Source: SZUA-592 sp041556555 (GTDB taxonomy: Bacteria > Pseudomonadota > Gammaproteobacteria > Eutrophobiales > Eutrophobiaceae). From it: a stretch of DNA of 48,097 nucleotides. The stretch lies in assembly GCA_041556555.1 (NCBI GenBank), contig JBFFIE010000012.1:1-48097 (forward strand), in the 5' to 3' direction. Below, one piece after another: positions 34,068 to 44,047 of the stretch. The position numbers and the translations under genes were made by a program. The notes below the pieces were generated by a model. The model saw only the letters and a list, made by a program, of their open reading frames with translations. It was not told where the DNA came from and did not search any database. Position 1 is the stretch's first letter. The number at the start of each line of letters is the position of its first letter.

Positions 34068-35207
34068 TCAGGACATGTTGTCATGGATAGCCTGCTTGAC
34101 TTGCTCAAGTTTCGCTTCAACCTTGACGACCGGGGCAGTACTCTGGGCAATGGCCGTATCGGGATCCTTCAGTCCGTGTCCCGTCAGGGTACAGACAATA
34201 GTACTGTTCTCTCCAATCTTTCCGGACTTGATGTCACGCATGGCACCTGCGAGTGAGGTTGCCGATGCCGGTTCACAAAAGACACCCTCGTTTTCGGCCA
34301 GCATTTTTTGCGCAGCCAGGATCTCCTCATCGGAACATTCATCAAACCAGCCACCAGACTCCTTGTTCACTGTCCAGGCCTGGTCCCAGGACTGTGGATG
34401 GCCAATACGTATGGCGGTAGCGACAGTCTCCGGGTCATCGACCATTTCGCCGCGCAGGAAAGGGGCCGAGCCACTGGCCTGGTAACCGACCATCTTCGGT
34501 CGTTGCCCGGTCACTGCACCGGCAAAACGGCAATGACCATCACATAAGGTGCAGGCCTTTGTCACGGCAGTGGCATCACTGCAAGCATATTCACTGTAAC
34601 CTATCCAGTGTGCCGTGATGTTGCCGGCATTACCGACTGGCAGGCAATGATAATCCGGGGCCCGACCCAGTTCTTCCACGATCTCAAACGCCGCGGTCTT
34701 TTGTCCCTGCAAGCGAAACGGGTTGATCGAATTGACAACCGTGACTGGTGATTCCTCGGCAACCTGCCTGACCAGACGCATGCCCGCATCAAAGTTACCC
34801 TTGATCTGGATGACCACGGCGCCCTCCATCATGGCCTGGGCAAGCTTGCCCTGGGCAATCTTGCCATCAGGAATCAACACAAATGCCGTTATACCTGCTC
34901 TTGCGGCATAGGCAGCAGCAGAGGCCGAGGTATTCCCGGTCGATGCACAGATAATGGCTTTCGATCCAGCCTCAACGGCCTTGGTCACCGCCATGGTCAT
35001 TCCCCGGTCTTTGAATGATCCCGTAGGATTCAGGCCCTCGTACTTCACATAAATGTCCACATTTTTGTCCAGCGTATCCGGGATATTATGCAAGCGGATC
35101 AGTGGAGTGTTGCCCTCACCCAGACTGATGATCCGGGTGTCATCATGCACAGGCAGGCGGTCGCGATATTTCTCAATCAGGCCGGTATATCGTTGTTGAA
35201 AACTCAT
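34068..35207 (-). CDS. thrC: Threonine synthase
   Basis: Converts O-phospho-L-homoserine to threonine with pyridoxal phosphate. The 379 residues belong to the short bacterial form, with PLP-binding Lys in NPTGSFKDRGMTMAVTKA (about 59) and the phosphate-binding loop VGNAGNITAHW (about 192). The SASAAAYAARAGITAFVL segment and the CTLTGHGLKDPD C-terminus are characteristic. It lies 50 bases after hom and 41 bases before the RpfE-like gene. hom-thrC is a common gammaproteobacterial pair. thrB is not in the window. Confidence 0.95.
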   Translation of the reverse strand: MSFQQRYTGLIEKYRDRLPVHDDTRIISLGEGNTPLIRLHNIPDTLDKNVDIYVKYEGLNPTGSFKDRGMTMAVTKAVEAGSKAIICASTGNTSASAAAYAARAGITAFVLIPDGKIAQGKLAQAMMEGAVVIQIKGNFDAGMRLVRQVAEESPVTVVNSINPFRLQGQKTAAFEIVEELGRAPDYHCLPVGNAGNITAHWIGYSEYACSDATAVTKACTLCDGHCRFAGAVTGQRPKMVGYQASGSAPFLRGEMVDDPETVATAIRIGHPQSWDQAWTVNKESGGWFDECSDEEILAAQKMLAENEGVFCEPASATSLAGAMRDIKSGKIGENSTIVCTLTGHGLKDPDTAIAQSTAPVVKVEAKLEQVKQAIHDNMS

Positions 35208-35257
35208 TCAATCTCTCTGTATAAATGGGTTTCACCATTCAAACATCTGGTTGTCAA

Positions 35258-36577
35258 TCAGGCCAGTGGATCCATACGGATCCGCATAATCCGGCCATTG
35301 ATATTAGGCAGTGCCTCCAGTTTTTCTATCGCCTGGTTCATGTATTTCTCCCGCACAGACTGGGTCAGGATAATGATCGGCACAAAGCTCGCCCCCTCCA
35401 CCGGTTCTCTTTGCAAAATGGCCTCAATGCTGATTCCGGATTCCCCAAGTATGCGGGTCACATCAGCCAGTACGCCCGGCCGGTCCAGCGCCTGCATACG
35501 CAGATAGTATGCTGTTGAAATTTCTTCCATAGGCAGGATTTCTTCGTAAGACAGGGCATCAGACTGGAACGCCAGATGAGGCACCCGGTTACCGGGGTCG
35601 GTGGTAAATGCCCGGACAATATCAACCAGATCGGCGACCACGGCCGAAGCGGTCGGATCAGCACCGGCGCCGGCACCGTAATAGATGGTCGGGCCAACGG
35701 CATCACCAATGACCAGCACAGCATTTCTCACCCCATCGACATTGGCAATCAGACGTCGTTCCGGGATCAGAGTGGGATGAACCCGCAATTCGACACCTTC
35801 CGAGGTACGGCGGGCAATGCCCAGATGCCTGATGCGGTATCCGAACCGTTCGGCAAAACCAATATCGTCAATAGTTATCTGGGTAATCCCCTCGGTATAA
35901 ACCTTCTCAAATTGCAGGGGAATACCAAAGGCGATGGCTGCCAGTATCGTCAGCTTGTGGGCCGCATCGATTCCCTCAACATCGAAGGTGGGGTTGGCCT
36001 CGGCATAACCCAGCGACTGTGCCTCAGCCAGCACATCTTCAAAACTGCGCACCTGCTCGCGCATCGCAGTAAGGATAAAGTTGGTCGTACCATTAATAAT
36101 ACCTGCGACTGAGGAGATGCTGTTGCCCGCCAGGCCTTCCCGGATCGCCTTGATGATCGGAATGCCCCCGGCCACCGCCGCTTCAAAAGCAACTATGACA
36201 CCCTTGCGGGTTGCGGCCTCAAAGATCTCGTTACCATGAATGGCGATCAAGGCCTTGTTGGCTGTGACCACGTGCTTGCCGTTACTGATCGCCTGCATTA
36301 CCACTTCACGCGCCAATTCCGTGCCACCAATTAATTCCGCAACAATTTCAACCTCGGGATGATTGACGAGTTCCAATGGATCGCCCAGCAACTCGATGCC
36401 ATCGAGTGGAAACTCCCTGGGTTTTTTCAGGTCCCGGGCACTGGCATGCGTGATAATGATCCCACGCCCGGCACGGCGCGCAATCTCGGTCGCGTTACGT
36501 CTCAGCACGCTGATCGTACCGCCGCCAACAATACCCAAACCCAATAATCCGACCTTAACCGGTTCCATCTTCATCAT
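35258..36577 (-). CDS. hom: Homoserine dehydrogenase
   Basis: Reduces aspartate semialdehyde to homoserine with NAD(P)H, the branch point to threonine and methionine. The 439 residues have the N-terminal nucleotide-binding motif VGLLGLGIVGGGT, the central catalytic domain (AGIINGTTNFILTAM and AEANPTFDVEGIDAAHKL) and a C-terminal ACT domain from about 350 (RMQALDRPGVLADVTRILGESGISIEAILQ) that senses threonine. It is the monofunctional form with no aspartokinase domain. The gene is 25 bases downstream of alaC. Confidence 0.96.
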   Translation of the reverse strand: MMKMEPVKVGLLGLGIVGGGTISVLRRNATEIARRAGRGIIITHASARDLKKPREFPLDGIELLGDPLELVNHPEVEIVAELIGGTELAREVVMQAISNGKHVVTANKALIAIHGNEIFEAATRKGVIVAFEAAVAGGIPIIKAIREGLAGNSISSVAGIINGTTNFILTAMREQVRSFEDVLAEAQSLGYAEANPTFDVEGIDAAHKLTILAAIAFGIPLQFEKVYTEGITQITIDDIGFAERFGYRIRHLGIARRTSEGVELRVHPTLIPERRLIANVDGVRNAVLVIGDAVGPTIYYGAGAGADPTASAVVADLVDIVRAFTTDPGNRVPHLAFQSDALSYEEILPMEEISTAYYLRMQALDRPGVLADVTRILGESGISIEAILQREPVEGASFVPIIILTQSVREKYMNQAIEKLEALPNINGRIMRIRMDPLA

Positions 36578-36602
36578 CTCGTAATTAAAAAAGGAATGCG
36601 GG

Positions 36603-37805
36603 CTAGTCTGCCGCAGTAGAACTCAGGGCTTCTTCTCTAAACATTGCCCTGAGGCCACGAATCGCCTGCCTGGTGCGATGTTCATTTTCTATGAGCGCAA
36701 AGCGCACGAATTGATCCCCATATTCACCAAAACCGATCCCGGGGGAGACAGCCACCTTGGCTTCCATCAATACCTTCTTGGAAAACTCCAGAGAACCCAT
36801 ATGCTGAAACTGTTCAGGTATGGGAGCCCAGACAAACATGGTCCCCCTGGGTTTCTCAATGGCCCAGCCCACGGAATTCAGTCCATCACATAATACATCG
36901 CGACGGTTCATGTACATATCACGAATATCTGCCACGCATTGTTGATCACCTTCCAGCGCCGTGATGGCTGCTACCTGGATTGGTGTGTATAGTCCGTAAT
37001 CCAGGTATGACTTCAGGCGTGCCAGCGCCTCAACCAGCTTCTGGTTTCCGACCATGAAACCAACTCGCCAGCCGGGCATGTTATAACTCTTGGACAGCGT
37101 AAAGAATTCCACGGCAACATCCATGGCACCCGGTACCTCCAGGATCGATGGTGCCTTGTAGCCATCAAAGACAATATCTGCATAAGCCAGGTCCTGGATG
37201 ACCCAGATTTTATGTTCACGGGCGATATCAACCACCTTTTCAAAGAATTCCAGTTCAACACATTCCGTGGTCGGATTACCCGGAAAATTAAGCAACAACA
37301 GTTTCGGCCTGGGCCAGGTGTCACGAATGGCCTTCTGCAGCTCGGCAAAAAAATCATAGTCCGGACCGATGGGAACATGCCGAACATCCGCGCCGGCGAT
37401 CACAAAACCGAATGGATGGATGGGATAGGATGGGTTAGGTACCAGAACGGCATCTCCCTTATCGACGATAGCCATGGCCAGGTGAGCCAGACCTTCCTTG
37501 GATCCGAGTGTGACGATGGCCTCGGATTCCTGATCCAGATCAACGTCATAGCGGTTTTTGTACCAGTTACAAATCGCCCGGCGCAGTCTTGGGATACCAC
37601 GCGACCAGGAATAACGATGTGTGTCCTGACGGTTGGCCACCTCGATCAACTTGTCAACTATATGCTGTGGTGTTGGCTGGTCAGGGTTGCCCATGCCGAA
37701 ATCAATAATGTCTTCACCACGGTGACGAGCGGCCATCTTCAGCTCGTTTACGATGCTGAATACGTAGGGCGGCAGGCGATTTATTCTCGGAAAATCTTCG
37801 TTCAA
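36603..37805 (-). CDS. alaC: Alanine aminotransferase (AlaC-like class I PLP enzyme)
   Basis: Transfers an amino group between alanine or a related amino acid and 2-oxoglutarate, with pyridoxal phosphate. The 400 residues show DFGMGNPDQPTPQHIVDKL at about 36, the class I fold and the PLP Lys in TLSKSYNMPGWRVGFMVGN (about 240). Genes of this type next to hom and thrC are common and are annotated AlaC. It is the first gene of alaC-hom-thrC in the minus-strand block. Substrate is assigned by family and context. Confidence 0.87.
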   Translation of the reverse strand: MNEDFPRINRLPPYVFSIVNELKMAARHRGEDIIDFGMGNPDQPTPQHIVDKLIEVANRQDTHRYSWSRGIPRLRRAICNWYKNRYDVDLDQESEAIVTLGSKEGLAHLAMAIVDKGDAVLVPNPSYPIHPFGFVIAGADVRHVPIGPDYDFFAELQKAIRDTWPRPKLLLLNFPGNPTTECVELEFFEKVVDIAREHKIWVIQDLAYADIVFDGYKAPSILEVPGAMDVAVEFFTLSKSYNMPGWRVGFMVGNQKLVEALARLKSYLDYGLYTPIQVAAITALEGDQQCVADIRDMYMNRRDVLCDGLNSVGWAIEKPRGTMFVWAPIPEQFQHMGSLEFSKKVLMEAKVAVSPGIGFGEYGDQFVRFALIENEHRTRQAIRGLRAMFREEALSSTAAD

Positions 37806-37906
37806 GTCTCTAAAACCCGTTAATGAAAAAGCGCTTGAGTATACGGTATAGATTGAATTCCGTCATGACCCTGTCTGATATTTTACGACTCACGTATACT
37901 GGTCTA

Positions 37907-38722
37907 ATGACACGAATTGCCGTACTACAAATGGTTTCCGGCGATAACGTCAGTAAAAACCTCGAGACTGCGGGCCGGCTAATCCGCCAGGCTGCAACGG
38001 AGCAAGCCGAGCTGATGTTATTGCCGGAAAATTTTCCTCTCATGGGCCATGATGAGCACGACAAGGTGGACATACAGGAGCCTTACGGCTCAGGCCCTAT
38101 CCAGACGTTCCTCAGCAAGCAGGCCCATGAGCATGGCATATGGCTTATCGGCGGAACCATTCCGCTTCAGGCCCGGCAACCAGACCGGATTCGCGCCGCC
38201 TGCCTGCTCTATAATCCCGATGGCGAGTGCGTCGCCCGCTACGACAAGATGCATCTGTTTGATGTCTCTGTACACGGTGAAAGTAATGAAACCTATAATG
38301 AGTCCGGCACCATTGAGGCCGGTGAACAGATCACCGTTGCGAAAACACCGATCGCCAACATCGGAATGTCGGTCTGTTATGACCTCCGCTTTCCTGAGCT
38401 CTATCGTGACATGCATAAACACAACGTCAACCTGATTACAGCCCCTTCCGCCTTTACTGCGACAACGGGCAAGGTTCACTGGGAGCCACTGCTGCGTGCC
38501 CGCGCAGTGGAGAACTTAAGTTACGTGCTTGCGTCCAATCAAGGTGGAACTCATGTTAATGGGCGGAAAACCTGGGGACACAGTATGATCATCAATCCCT
38601 GGGGCGATATCCTCGCCTGGGTAGGAGAAGGTGAAGGCGTGGCCTGTGCGGACATCGATCTCGATCAACTCATGCAATTGCGGGAGCGGTTTCCTGCACT
38701 TAAACACCGTAAACTGGTCTAG
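37907..38722 (+). CDS. Nitrilase-family carbon-nitrogen hydrolase (Nit-like)
   Basis: A 271-residue hydrolase of the nitrilase superfamily. The catalytic triad is visible: Glu in LMLLPENFPL, Lys in ARYDKMHLFDV and Cys in MSVCYDLRFPELYR. The signature matches the Nit1/YafV-type branch, whose characterised members hydrolyse deaminated glutathione. I chose the ATG at 37907 (MTRIAVLQMV), which matches the family start; an upstream in-frame ATG at 37823 would add 28 unlikely residues. It precedes tldD by 8 bases, and this pair is common in gammaproteobacteria. A TATACT -10-like element at 37895-37900 leaves almost no leader. Confidence 0.88.
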   Translation: MTRIAVLQMVSGDNVSKNLETAGRLIRQAATEQAELMLLPENFPLMGHDEHDKVDIQEPYGSGPIQTFLSKQAHEHGIWLIGGTIPLQARQPDRIRAACLLYNPDGECVARYDKMHLFDVSVHGESNETYNESGTIEAGEQITVAKTPIANIGMSVCYDLRFPELYRDMHKHNVNLITAPSAFTATTGKVHWEPLLRARAVENLSYVLASNQGGTHVNGRKTWGHSMIINPWGDILAWVGEGEGVACADIDLDQLMQLRERFPALKHRKLV

Positions 38723-38730
38723 TATAAATA

Positions 38731-40173
38731 ATGAGTAAATCACTTGATATTGCTACCCAACAGCTGCTGGCCAACAGTGGTCTGCAGCTCAACGATATTC
38801 ATAATACCCTAGGACAGGTGATGGCCCATGATATTGACGTGGCTGACCTGTATTTTGAATCCACGCGTACCGAATCCTGGGTCCTGGAAGACGGCATCGT
38901 CAAGGAAGGTGCACATAATATTGACCAGGGTGTCGGGGTGCGTGCAATCAGCGGTGATAAGACCGGCTTTGCCTACTCGGATGAAATCCTGTTGCCCGCC
39001 CTGAGTCATGCCGCAAGCGCGGCCAAGGCCATCGCCCGCAGTGGCGGTGAAGGAAAACTACAGGCCTGGCACAAGCAATATCCCGCGGCGCTGTATGCCC
39101 CGCTGGATCCGGTTGCCTCTATCAGTGCCGAAGACAAGGTTAATCTTCTCAAGCGCATCGATGCCGAGGCGCGGAAACGCGATCCCAGGGTCAAGCAGGT
39201 GCTGGTGGGCCTCAGTGGCCAACAATCCACCATGCTGGTGGCCGGCAGTGATGGCACCCTGGCGGCTGACGTCAGACCATTGGTGCGATTGAATGTAAAT
39301 GTGATCGTCGAGGAAAATGGTCGCATCGAAAAAGGCAGTGCTGGAGGCGGCGGCCGGTTTGGATATGAGTATTTTCTGAGAGATGATCTGGCCTCAACCT
39401 ACATCGACGAGGCCGTGGAGCAGGCCTTGACCAACCTGGATGCCGTAAACGCCCCGGCTGGTAGCATGACCGTGGTGCTGGGACCGGGCTGGCCCGGGAT
39501 CCTCCTGCATGAAGCCATCGGCCACGGACTTGAGGGCGATTTCAACCGCAAGAAAACCTCGGCTTTTTCCGGCCGTTTGGGCGAACGGGTGGCCAGCCCG
39601 GAAGTCACTGTCGTCGACGACGGCACTATACGTGACCGCCGCGGCTCACTGAATGTCGACGATGAAGGTACGGCGACCCAGTGCACGACACTGATTGAAC
39701 ACGGGATACTGCGGGGTTATATGCAGGACAAGCACAATGCCCGGCTTATGGGCATGGCGCCGACCGGTAACGGTCGGCGTGAATCCTACGCCCACTTACC
39801 AATGCCCCGGATGACCAATACCTACATGCTGGGAGGGCAGCATGATCCGCAGGAGATCATTGCCTCGGTCGACAAGGGTATTTATGCGCAACAATTTGGC
39901 GGCGGCCAGGTGGATATCACCAACGGAAAATTCGTGTTCAGTGCCAGCCAGGCATACCTGATTGAAAACGGCAGGCTAACCCGTCCCATCAAGGGAGCAA
40001 CGCTGATCGGCAACGGACCTGATGTGCTGACCCGTGTCTCGATGGTGGGAAATGATATGCAGCTGGATTCCGGTATCGGCACCTGTGGCAAGGATGGGCA
40101 GTCCGTTCCCGTGGGTGTGGGGCAGCCCACTATCCGGATCGATCAACTGACCGTGGGCGGCACCACCGCCTGA
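38731..40173 (+). CDS. tldD: Metalloprotease TldD
   Basis: Half of the TldD/TldE protease that trims leader peptides from ribosomal peptides such as microcins and acts on unfolded peptides. The 480 residues match TldD in length. The zinc site HEAIGHGLEGDF (HExxxH, about 258) and the following C-terminal Cys block DSGIGTCGKDGQSVPVGVGQPTIRI (third ligand Cys) are intact. It forms a two-gene unit with the nitrilase gene. The partner PmbA/TldE is not within the window. A role in RiPP maturation is known for the family, but a link to the hvf cluster here is only a guess. Confidence 0.95.
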   Translation: MSKSLDIATQQLLANSGLQLNDIHNTLGQVMAHDIDVADLYFESTRTESWVLEDGIVKEGAHNIDQGVGVRAISGDKTGFAYSDEILLPALSHAASAAKAIARSGGEGKLQAWHKQYPAALYAPLDPVASISAEDKVNLLKRIDAEARKRDPRVKQVLVGLSGQQSTMLVAGSDGTLAADVRPLVRLNVNVIVEENGRIEKGSAGGGGRFGYEYFLRDDLASTYIDEAVEQALTNLDAVNAPAGSMTVVLGPGWPGILLHEAIGHGLEGDFNRKKTSAFSGRLGERVASPEVTVVDDGTIRDRRGSLNVDDEGTATQCTTLIEHGILRGYMQDKHNARLMGMAPTGNGRRESYAHLPMPRMTNTYMLGGQHDPQEIIASVDKGIYAQQFGGGQVDITNGKFVFSASQAYLIENGRLTRPIKGATLIGNGPDVLTRVSMVGNDMQLDSGIGTCGKDGQSVPVGVGQPTIRIDQLTVGGTTA

Positions 40174-40176
40174 TTC

Positions 40177-41574
40177 TTATCCCTGACCCGTCTCCGTTAC
40201 CCTAGATCGCCCGGCGAAGGTTTGAATCATCGCCACCAGGACATAGGCCAGTGCTGCTCCTGCCAGTGCCAGCAGATACGGTGTCGTAAACCCGGTGTAG
40301 TACTCGCCCACGAACCAGATGAGTGACCCTGCGACCAGTGCCGCGTAGGCGCTGTACTGGTCACCGAATCTGCTGAACAGGCCGATACTCCCAACCACAA
40401 ATACGCCGGCCGTACCAAATGCCACGGCCGTTTTGATCAGCTCATAAACACCGCCGGCATTGACGGCGAGATACCAGGCAAGGATACCGAGCGCAACTAC
40501 CGAGAGCCTGGCTATCCGGACTTTTTGCTGTTCCGATTTTCCCTGTTTCAACGGCACGATAATATTGTGTGACAACAGGGATGCTGCCGCCAGCAGTGCC
40601 GAATCAACGGTCGACAGGATGGCAGAGACCAGGGCGCCGGCAAAAAGGATGTACATAAACGTGGTCAGGTACTGACCGGCCAGGGCCGGTATGATTTGTT
40701 CGGGGTCTTCCAGTCCGCTGATCAGTCCCGGACCGACCAGACCCAGGAACACCGGGATAAATCCAAACACGAGGTACAACAATCCCCCCATGATTGAGGC
40801 ATTGCGGGCCGTTTGTGCTGAACGGGTGGCCAGTATCCGGGAGATGACCTCGGCCGCCAGGGTCGCACCGCATATCGGCAGGGCCCATTGCTCCACAATT
40901 TCCCAGAAACCCATTCCGGCAGTGGAAAAAAACTGCATCCGTTCTGCCGGGACTGATTCAATCAACGGCAACAGGCCATGTACATTCACCACGGCGAAAA
41001 ACAGAACCAGTAAACCGATGATCAAGGCAATGCCCTGGATCAGGTCTGTAACGGCCGTGGCCCGCATGCCACCGACCACAGTATAAACCGTGATCAGGAG
41101 TGCCGCGCCCATGATGGCCAATTCTACATCCACATCGGATACAACGCTGATGATATGGCCAAAGGCCCGGACCTGGGCGGCGGCCCAAAAAATGGAAGAA
41201 GGGATAACCAGCAACACGAAGAGTTTTTCCACCCCGGATGAATAACGTTCCCGGAAAAAATCTCCAAAGGTTGTGTATTGCCGACGCCAAAGCGGTATAG
41301 CGAAAACCAGTCCAAGGAAGATGAGACAAAAGGCATACCCGAAAGGATCACCGGTCGCGCCGGAGAAGCCATCACTATAAATCAGACCGGCAGCCCCAAT
41401 AACCGATTCGGCGCCATACCAAGTGGCAAACACGGTGAAGGTCCCGAGCAAGGGACCCAGGCTGCGCCCAGCAAGCAGATAATCCTTTTCATTACTGGAT
41501 CGGTGACTGACCAGCAGTCCAATCGCAAATTGCAACAATATATAGAGCGCGATACCTAATAACAGAACATTCAT
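40177..41574 (-). CDS. Sodium/solute symporter (SSS family)
   Basis: A 465-residue inner-membrane transporter with about 13 hydrophobic helices. SSS family landmarks are KDYLLAGRSLGPLLGTFTVFATWYGAESVIGAAG (about 31-64), VVGGMRATAVTDLIQGIALIIG (about 166) and ALVSAILSTVDSALLAAASLLSHN (about 310). The Na+-site Ser/Thr region is kept. The substrate cannot be read from the sequence. It is convergent with tldD, 3 bases between stops, and divergent from the diguanylate cyclase gene. Confidence 0.85.
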   Translation of the reverse strand: MNVLLLGIALYILLQFAIGLLVSHRSSNEKDYLLAGRSLGPLLGTFTVFATWYGAESVIGAAGLIYSDGFSGATGDPFGYAFCLIFLGLVFAIPLWRRQYTTFGDFFRERYSSGVEKLFVLLVIPSSIFWAAAQVRAFGHIISVVSDVDVELAIMGAALLITVYTVVGGMRATAVTDLIQGIALIIGLLVLFFAVVNVHGLLPLIESVPAERMQFFSTAGMGFWEIVEQWALPICGATLAAEVISRILATRSAQTARNASIMGGLLYLVFGFIPVFLGLVGPGLISGLEDPEQIIPALAGQYLTTFMYILFAGALVSAILSTVDSALLAAASLLSHNIIVPLKQGKSEQQKVRIARLSVVALGILAWYLAVNAGGVYELIKTAVAFGTAGVFVVGSIGLFSRFGDQYSAYAALVAGSLIWFVGEYYTGFTTPYLLALAGAALAYVLVAMIQTFAGRSRVTETGQG

Positions 41575-41640
41575 TAAGCGGGCCTGTTTGCTTAAAAGGC
41601 CGGAGTTTAGTGGATTAGTATCTGTATAGGAATCATTCGA

Positions 41641-41670
41641 TTGTTTTTAACAGATAAATATGTGTATATT
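41641..41670 (+). promoter_or_regulatory. Possible promoter of the diguanylate cyclase gene
   Basis: TTGTTT (41641-41646) and TATATT (41665-41670) are 18 bases apart, in an AT-rich stretch. Only half of the -35 bases match the consensus. A leader of about 70 bases would precede the GTG start. Confidence 0.25.
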
Positions 41671-41747
41671 ACAAATTCCCCATATGCCATTTATGGCCTA
41701 ATAACTGAACTATTATTACTTGCCCGAGTTAGAGGAGAGCTGACCCC

Positions 41748-42866
41748 GTGGCAAACATACCAACCGCTGAACTCGAGAATGAAGTGGACAATACCCCCGA
41801 AACTCCGGTCGTTAGTCCAGCGGTCACGGACCGTCACTACGAAAAATTACTGAAACTGGGCGTCAGCCTGGCCATACTGATTCATTTTTCCTTCATTATT
41901 CTCTTCTATGTGATCAATGTTCAGTTCCTGGCTATGGTCAATATTGGCAGCACGCTGATTTACGCTGCCTGTCTCGCGCTAATCAGGCGTGAGGAATATA
42001 TTCTCGCAATTGCTCTTTGCTGGATTGAACTAATCGGCCATGCTGTGCTTGCAGCAAAAACAATCGGTTGGGACACCGGTTTTCATTATTACCTCTTGTT
42101 TTTCATTCCATTAATATTTGTTAATGCACAGAATAAGCTTGTCATTAACACTCTCAAACTTATCCTGATAATTACTGCTTATCTGTTGATGGACAGCATG
42201 CTTGGTCAGCGTACACCGGATGTGATACTTGATGCAGAACTGTCATCTTTTCTGCGTTACGGTAATATTGTTATTGTATTCATTACCCTTGGCTTCGTAA
42301 CCTACAATTATATCCAGGCTGTTTACGACGCAGAAAAGAAACTGATCCTCTATGCAATCACTGACCCGTTGACCGGTCTGTTTAACCGCCGTTATATATA
42401 TCAACTCGGACGTCATCAGGAAAAATTACACAAGCGTGACGGTCAACCCTTCGCTGTCATTATCGGTGATGTAGATGATTTTAAGGATATCAATGATTAT
42501 TATGGCCATGAGATTGGTGATAGTGTTTTAATCTCGATGAGCCGCAGATTACGGGAGTGCCTTCGTGAACAGGACAGTATCTCTCGTTGGGGTGGCGAGG
42601 AGTTTCTTGTGCTTCTGCCAAATACTTCTGCCTCTGAAGCAGTCATGATCGCTGACCGGATCGGCAATCACATTACTAGTGAGGCTCAACGCATCGGTCT
42701 GAAAGATTTGAAGCTGACGATGACATTTGGCGTCAGCGGATACGAGAATAATGAAGGCATAGACAATTGCATTGCCCGCGCTGACAAGGCGATGCTCAAG
42801 GGCAAAAAAGCCGGGAAAAACCGTATCGTGAGTGCCGAGATCAATTACGAAGAAAAATCCAGCTGA
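41748..42866 (+). CDS. Membrane-bound diguanylate cyclase
   Basis: Makes the second messenger c-di-GMP from two GTP. The 372 residues have about six transmembrane helices (about 37-190) and a C-terminal GGDEF domain (about 205-365). The active site is GGEEF at 282-286 (RWGGEEFLVLL), a standard active form. An inhibitory I-site RxxD (R273-D276) lies five residues upstream, so product inhibition is expected. It starts with GTG, fixed by a GAGGAG ribosome-binding site. No sensory domain is recognised beyond the membrane part. Its 3' end overlaps the convergent MFS gene by 26 bases. Confidence 0.92.
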   Translation: MANIPTAELENEVDNTPETPVVSPAVTDRHYEKLLKLGVSLAILIHFSFIILFYVINVQFLAMVNIGSTLIYAACLALIRREEYILAIALCWIELIGHAVLAAKTIGWDTGFHYYLLFFIPLIFVNAQNKLVINTLKLILIITAYLLMDSMLGQRTPDVILDAELSSFLRYGNIVIVFITLGFVTYNYIQAVYDAEKKLILYAITDPLTGLFNRRYIYQLGRHQEKLHKRDGQPFAVIIGDVDDFKDINDYYGHEIGDSVLISMSRRLRECLREQDSISRWGGEEFLVLLPNTSASEAVMIADRIGNHITSEAQRIGLKDLKLTMTFGVSGYENNEGIDNCIARADKAMLKGKKAGKNRIVSAEINYEEKSS

Positions 42867-43995
42867 TCAACATACCGATGATAGCTGCAATTGCGGCGGC
42901 CTCAAAGCAGACCAAGGCACCCACTTTGTCCCAGGCATAACCACTGACAAGACTGCCAACGGCCAAGCCCGCACCGAAACTGGAACTGCTGTATAGAGCC
43001 TGGCCCCTGCCCTGCAGATGACCACGAAAATATTGATGAACATACTGAATGGCTACCGCATGATACATTCCAAAACTTGCGGCATGCAGTGTCTGGGCAA
43101 TTATCAACACGAACACATGATCCACAAAAAATCCGGTTAATAACCAGCGTAATGCCGCGAGTAAGAGACTGGCCATTAACAGCAATTTCAGTCGGCAATG
43201 GATCATTAGTTTGTGCATGTACATGAACAGGATGACTTCAGCGATCACGCCCAAGGCCCACATTTGCCCGATAAACGTGCTGGAATAACCATTGTCCTCA
43301 AGATAAATGGAATAAAATGTGTAATATGGCCCATGGCTCGCCAGCATCAGAAAGCAAACCACGAAAAGGGCGATGACTTCAGGCCTCAACAGAATCGTGG
43401 CCAGACTTTCCTTGACGTGTTCGTGGTGAACACTGCGGTTATCCGGTATGGAATGGCTCATTAACCAGACAACTATTACTGAAGCCAGAATAATCAGTGG
43501 TACGTAACCAATACTTATGACTTCAAACACCATCCCGAGTAACCACACCGCCAGTATAAAACCTATTGATCCCCATACCCGGATACTGGTATAGGCATGG
43601 GTTGATGCGCCCAGGTGCGCCAGTGTTGCTGCTTCGATTTGCGGTAATGAAGCACTCCAGAATACAGAGAACACCAGCAGAACCAGGAACAGACCCCAGA
43701 AACTGTCGACAAATAATACAAAAGCAAAACTGATGGCAGAAAAAAGCGAGGCGATCTGGATTACACGCATTCGTCTGCCGGTATGATCAACAATCCAACC
43801 CCAGAAAAACGTAATAAAAATCTTGGTAAAAACCATGATCGAGGACAATATTCCGATTTGCCTGGAGTCCATGCCAATTGATTTAAGGTATAGCGCCCAG
43901 TAAGGCAGGATCACCCCGACAGTGACAAAGAAGAGAAAATAAAAGCCGGATAAACGCCAGTAAGGAATGCCTTGAATGCGATTATGAATTCTCAT
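42841..43995 (-). CDS. MFS transporter (PP-type, HcaT-like)
   Basis: A 384-residue transporter with 12 predicted helices of the MFS_1-like group that includes the 3-phenylpropionate permease HcaT. Landmarks are FYFLFFVTVGVILPYWALYLKSIGMDSRQIG near the start, FWGWIVDHTGRRMRVIQ in the first cytoplasmic loop and YHAVAIQYVHQYFRGHLQGRGQALYSSSSFGAGLAVG near the end. The substrate is unknown and no aromatic catabolism genes are nearby. It lies 74 bases downstream of aroC and overlaps the diguanylate cyclase gene end. Confidence 0.83.
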   Translation of the reverse strand: MRIHNRIQGIPYWRLSGFYFLFFVTVGVILPYWALYLKSIGMDSRQIGILSSIMVFTKIFITFFWGWIVDHTGRRMRVIQIASLFSAISFAFVLFVDSFWGLFLVLLVFSVFWSASLPQIEAATLAHLGASTHAYTSIRVWGSIGFILAVWLLGMVFEVISIGYVPLIILASVIVVWLMSHSIPDNRSVHHEHVKESLATILLRPEVIALFVVCFLMLASHGPYYTFYSIYLEDNGYSSTFIGQMWALGVIAEVILFMYMHKLMIHCRLKLLLMASLLLAALRWLLTGFFVDHVFVLIIAQTLHAASFGMYHAVAIQYVHQYFRGHLQGRGQALYSSSSFGAGLAVGSLVSGYAWDKVGALVCFEAAAIAAIIGMLISWIFLRN

Positions 43996-44047
43996 GCTTC
44001 AATTGGGAGTTAACAACAGGTTCTGGTCTCAATGATTGACTCACCAG

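Noticed and set aside
36578..36602. Threonine leader or attenuator before hom
   Set aside because: The gap to alaC is only 25 bases and holds no leader peptide rich in Thr or Ile and no hairpin.
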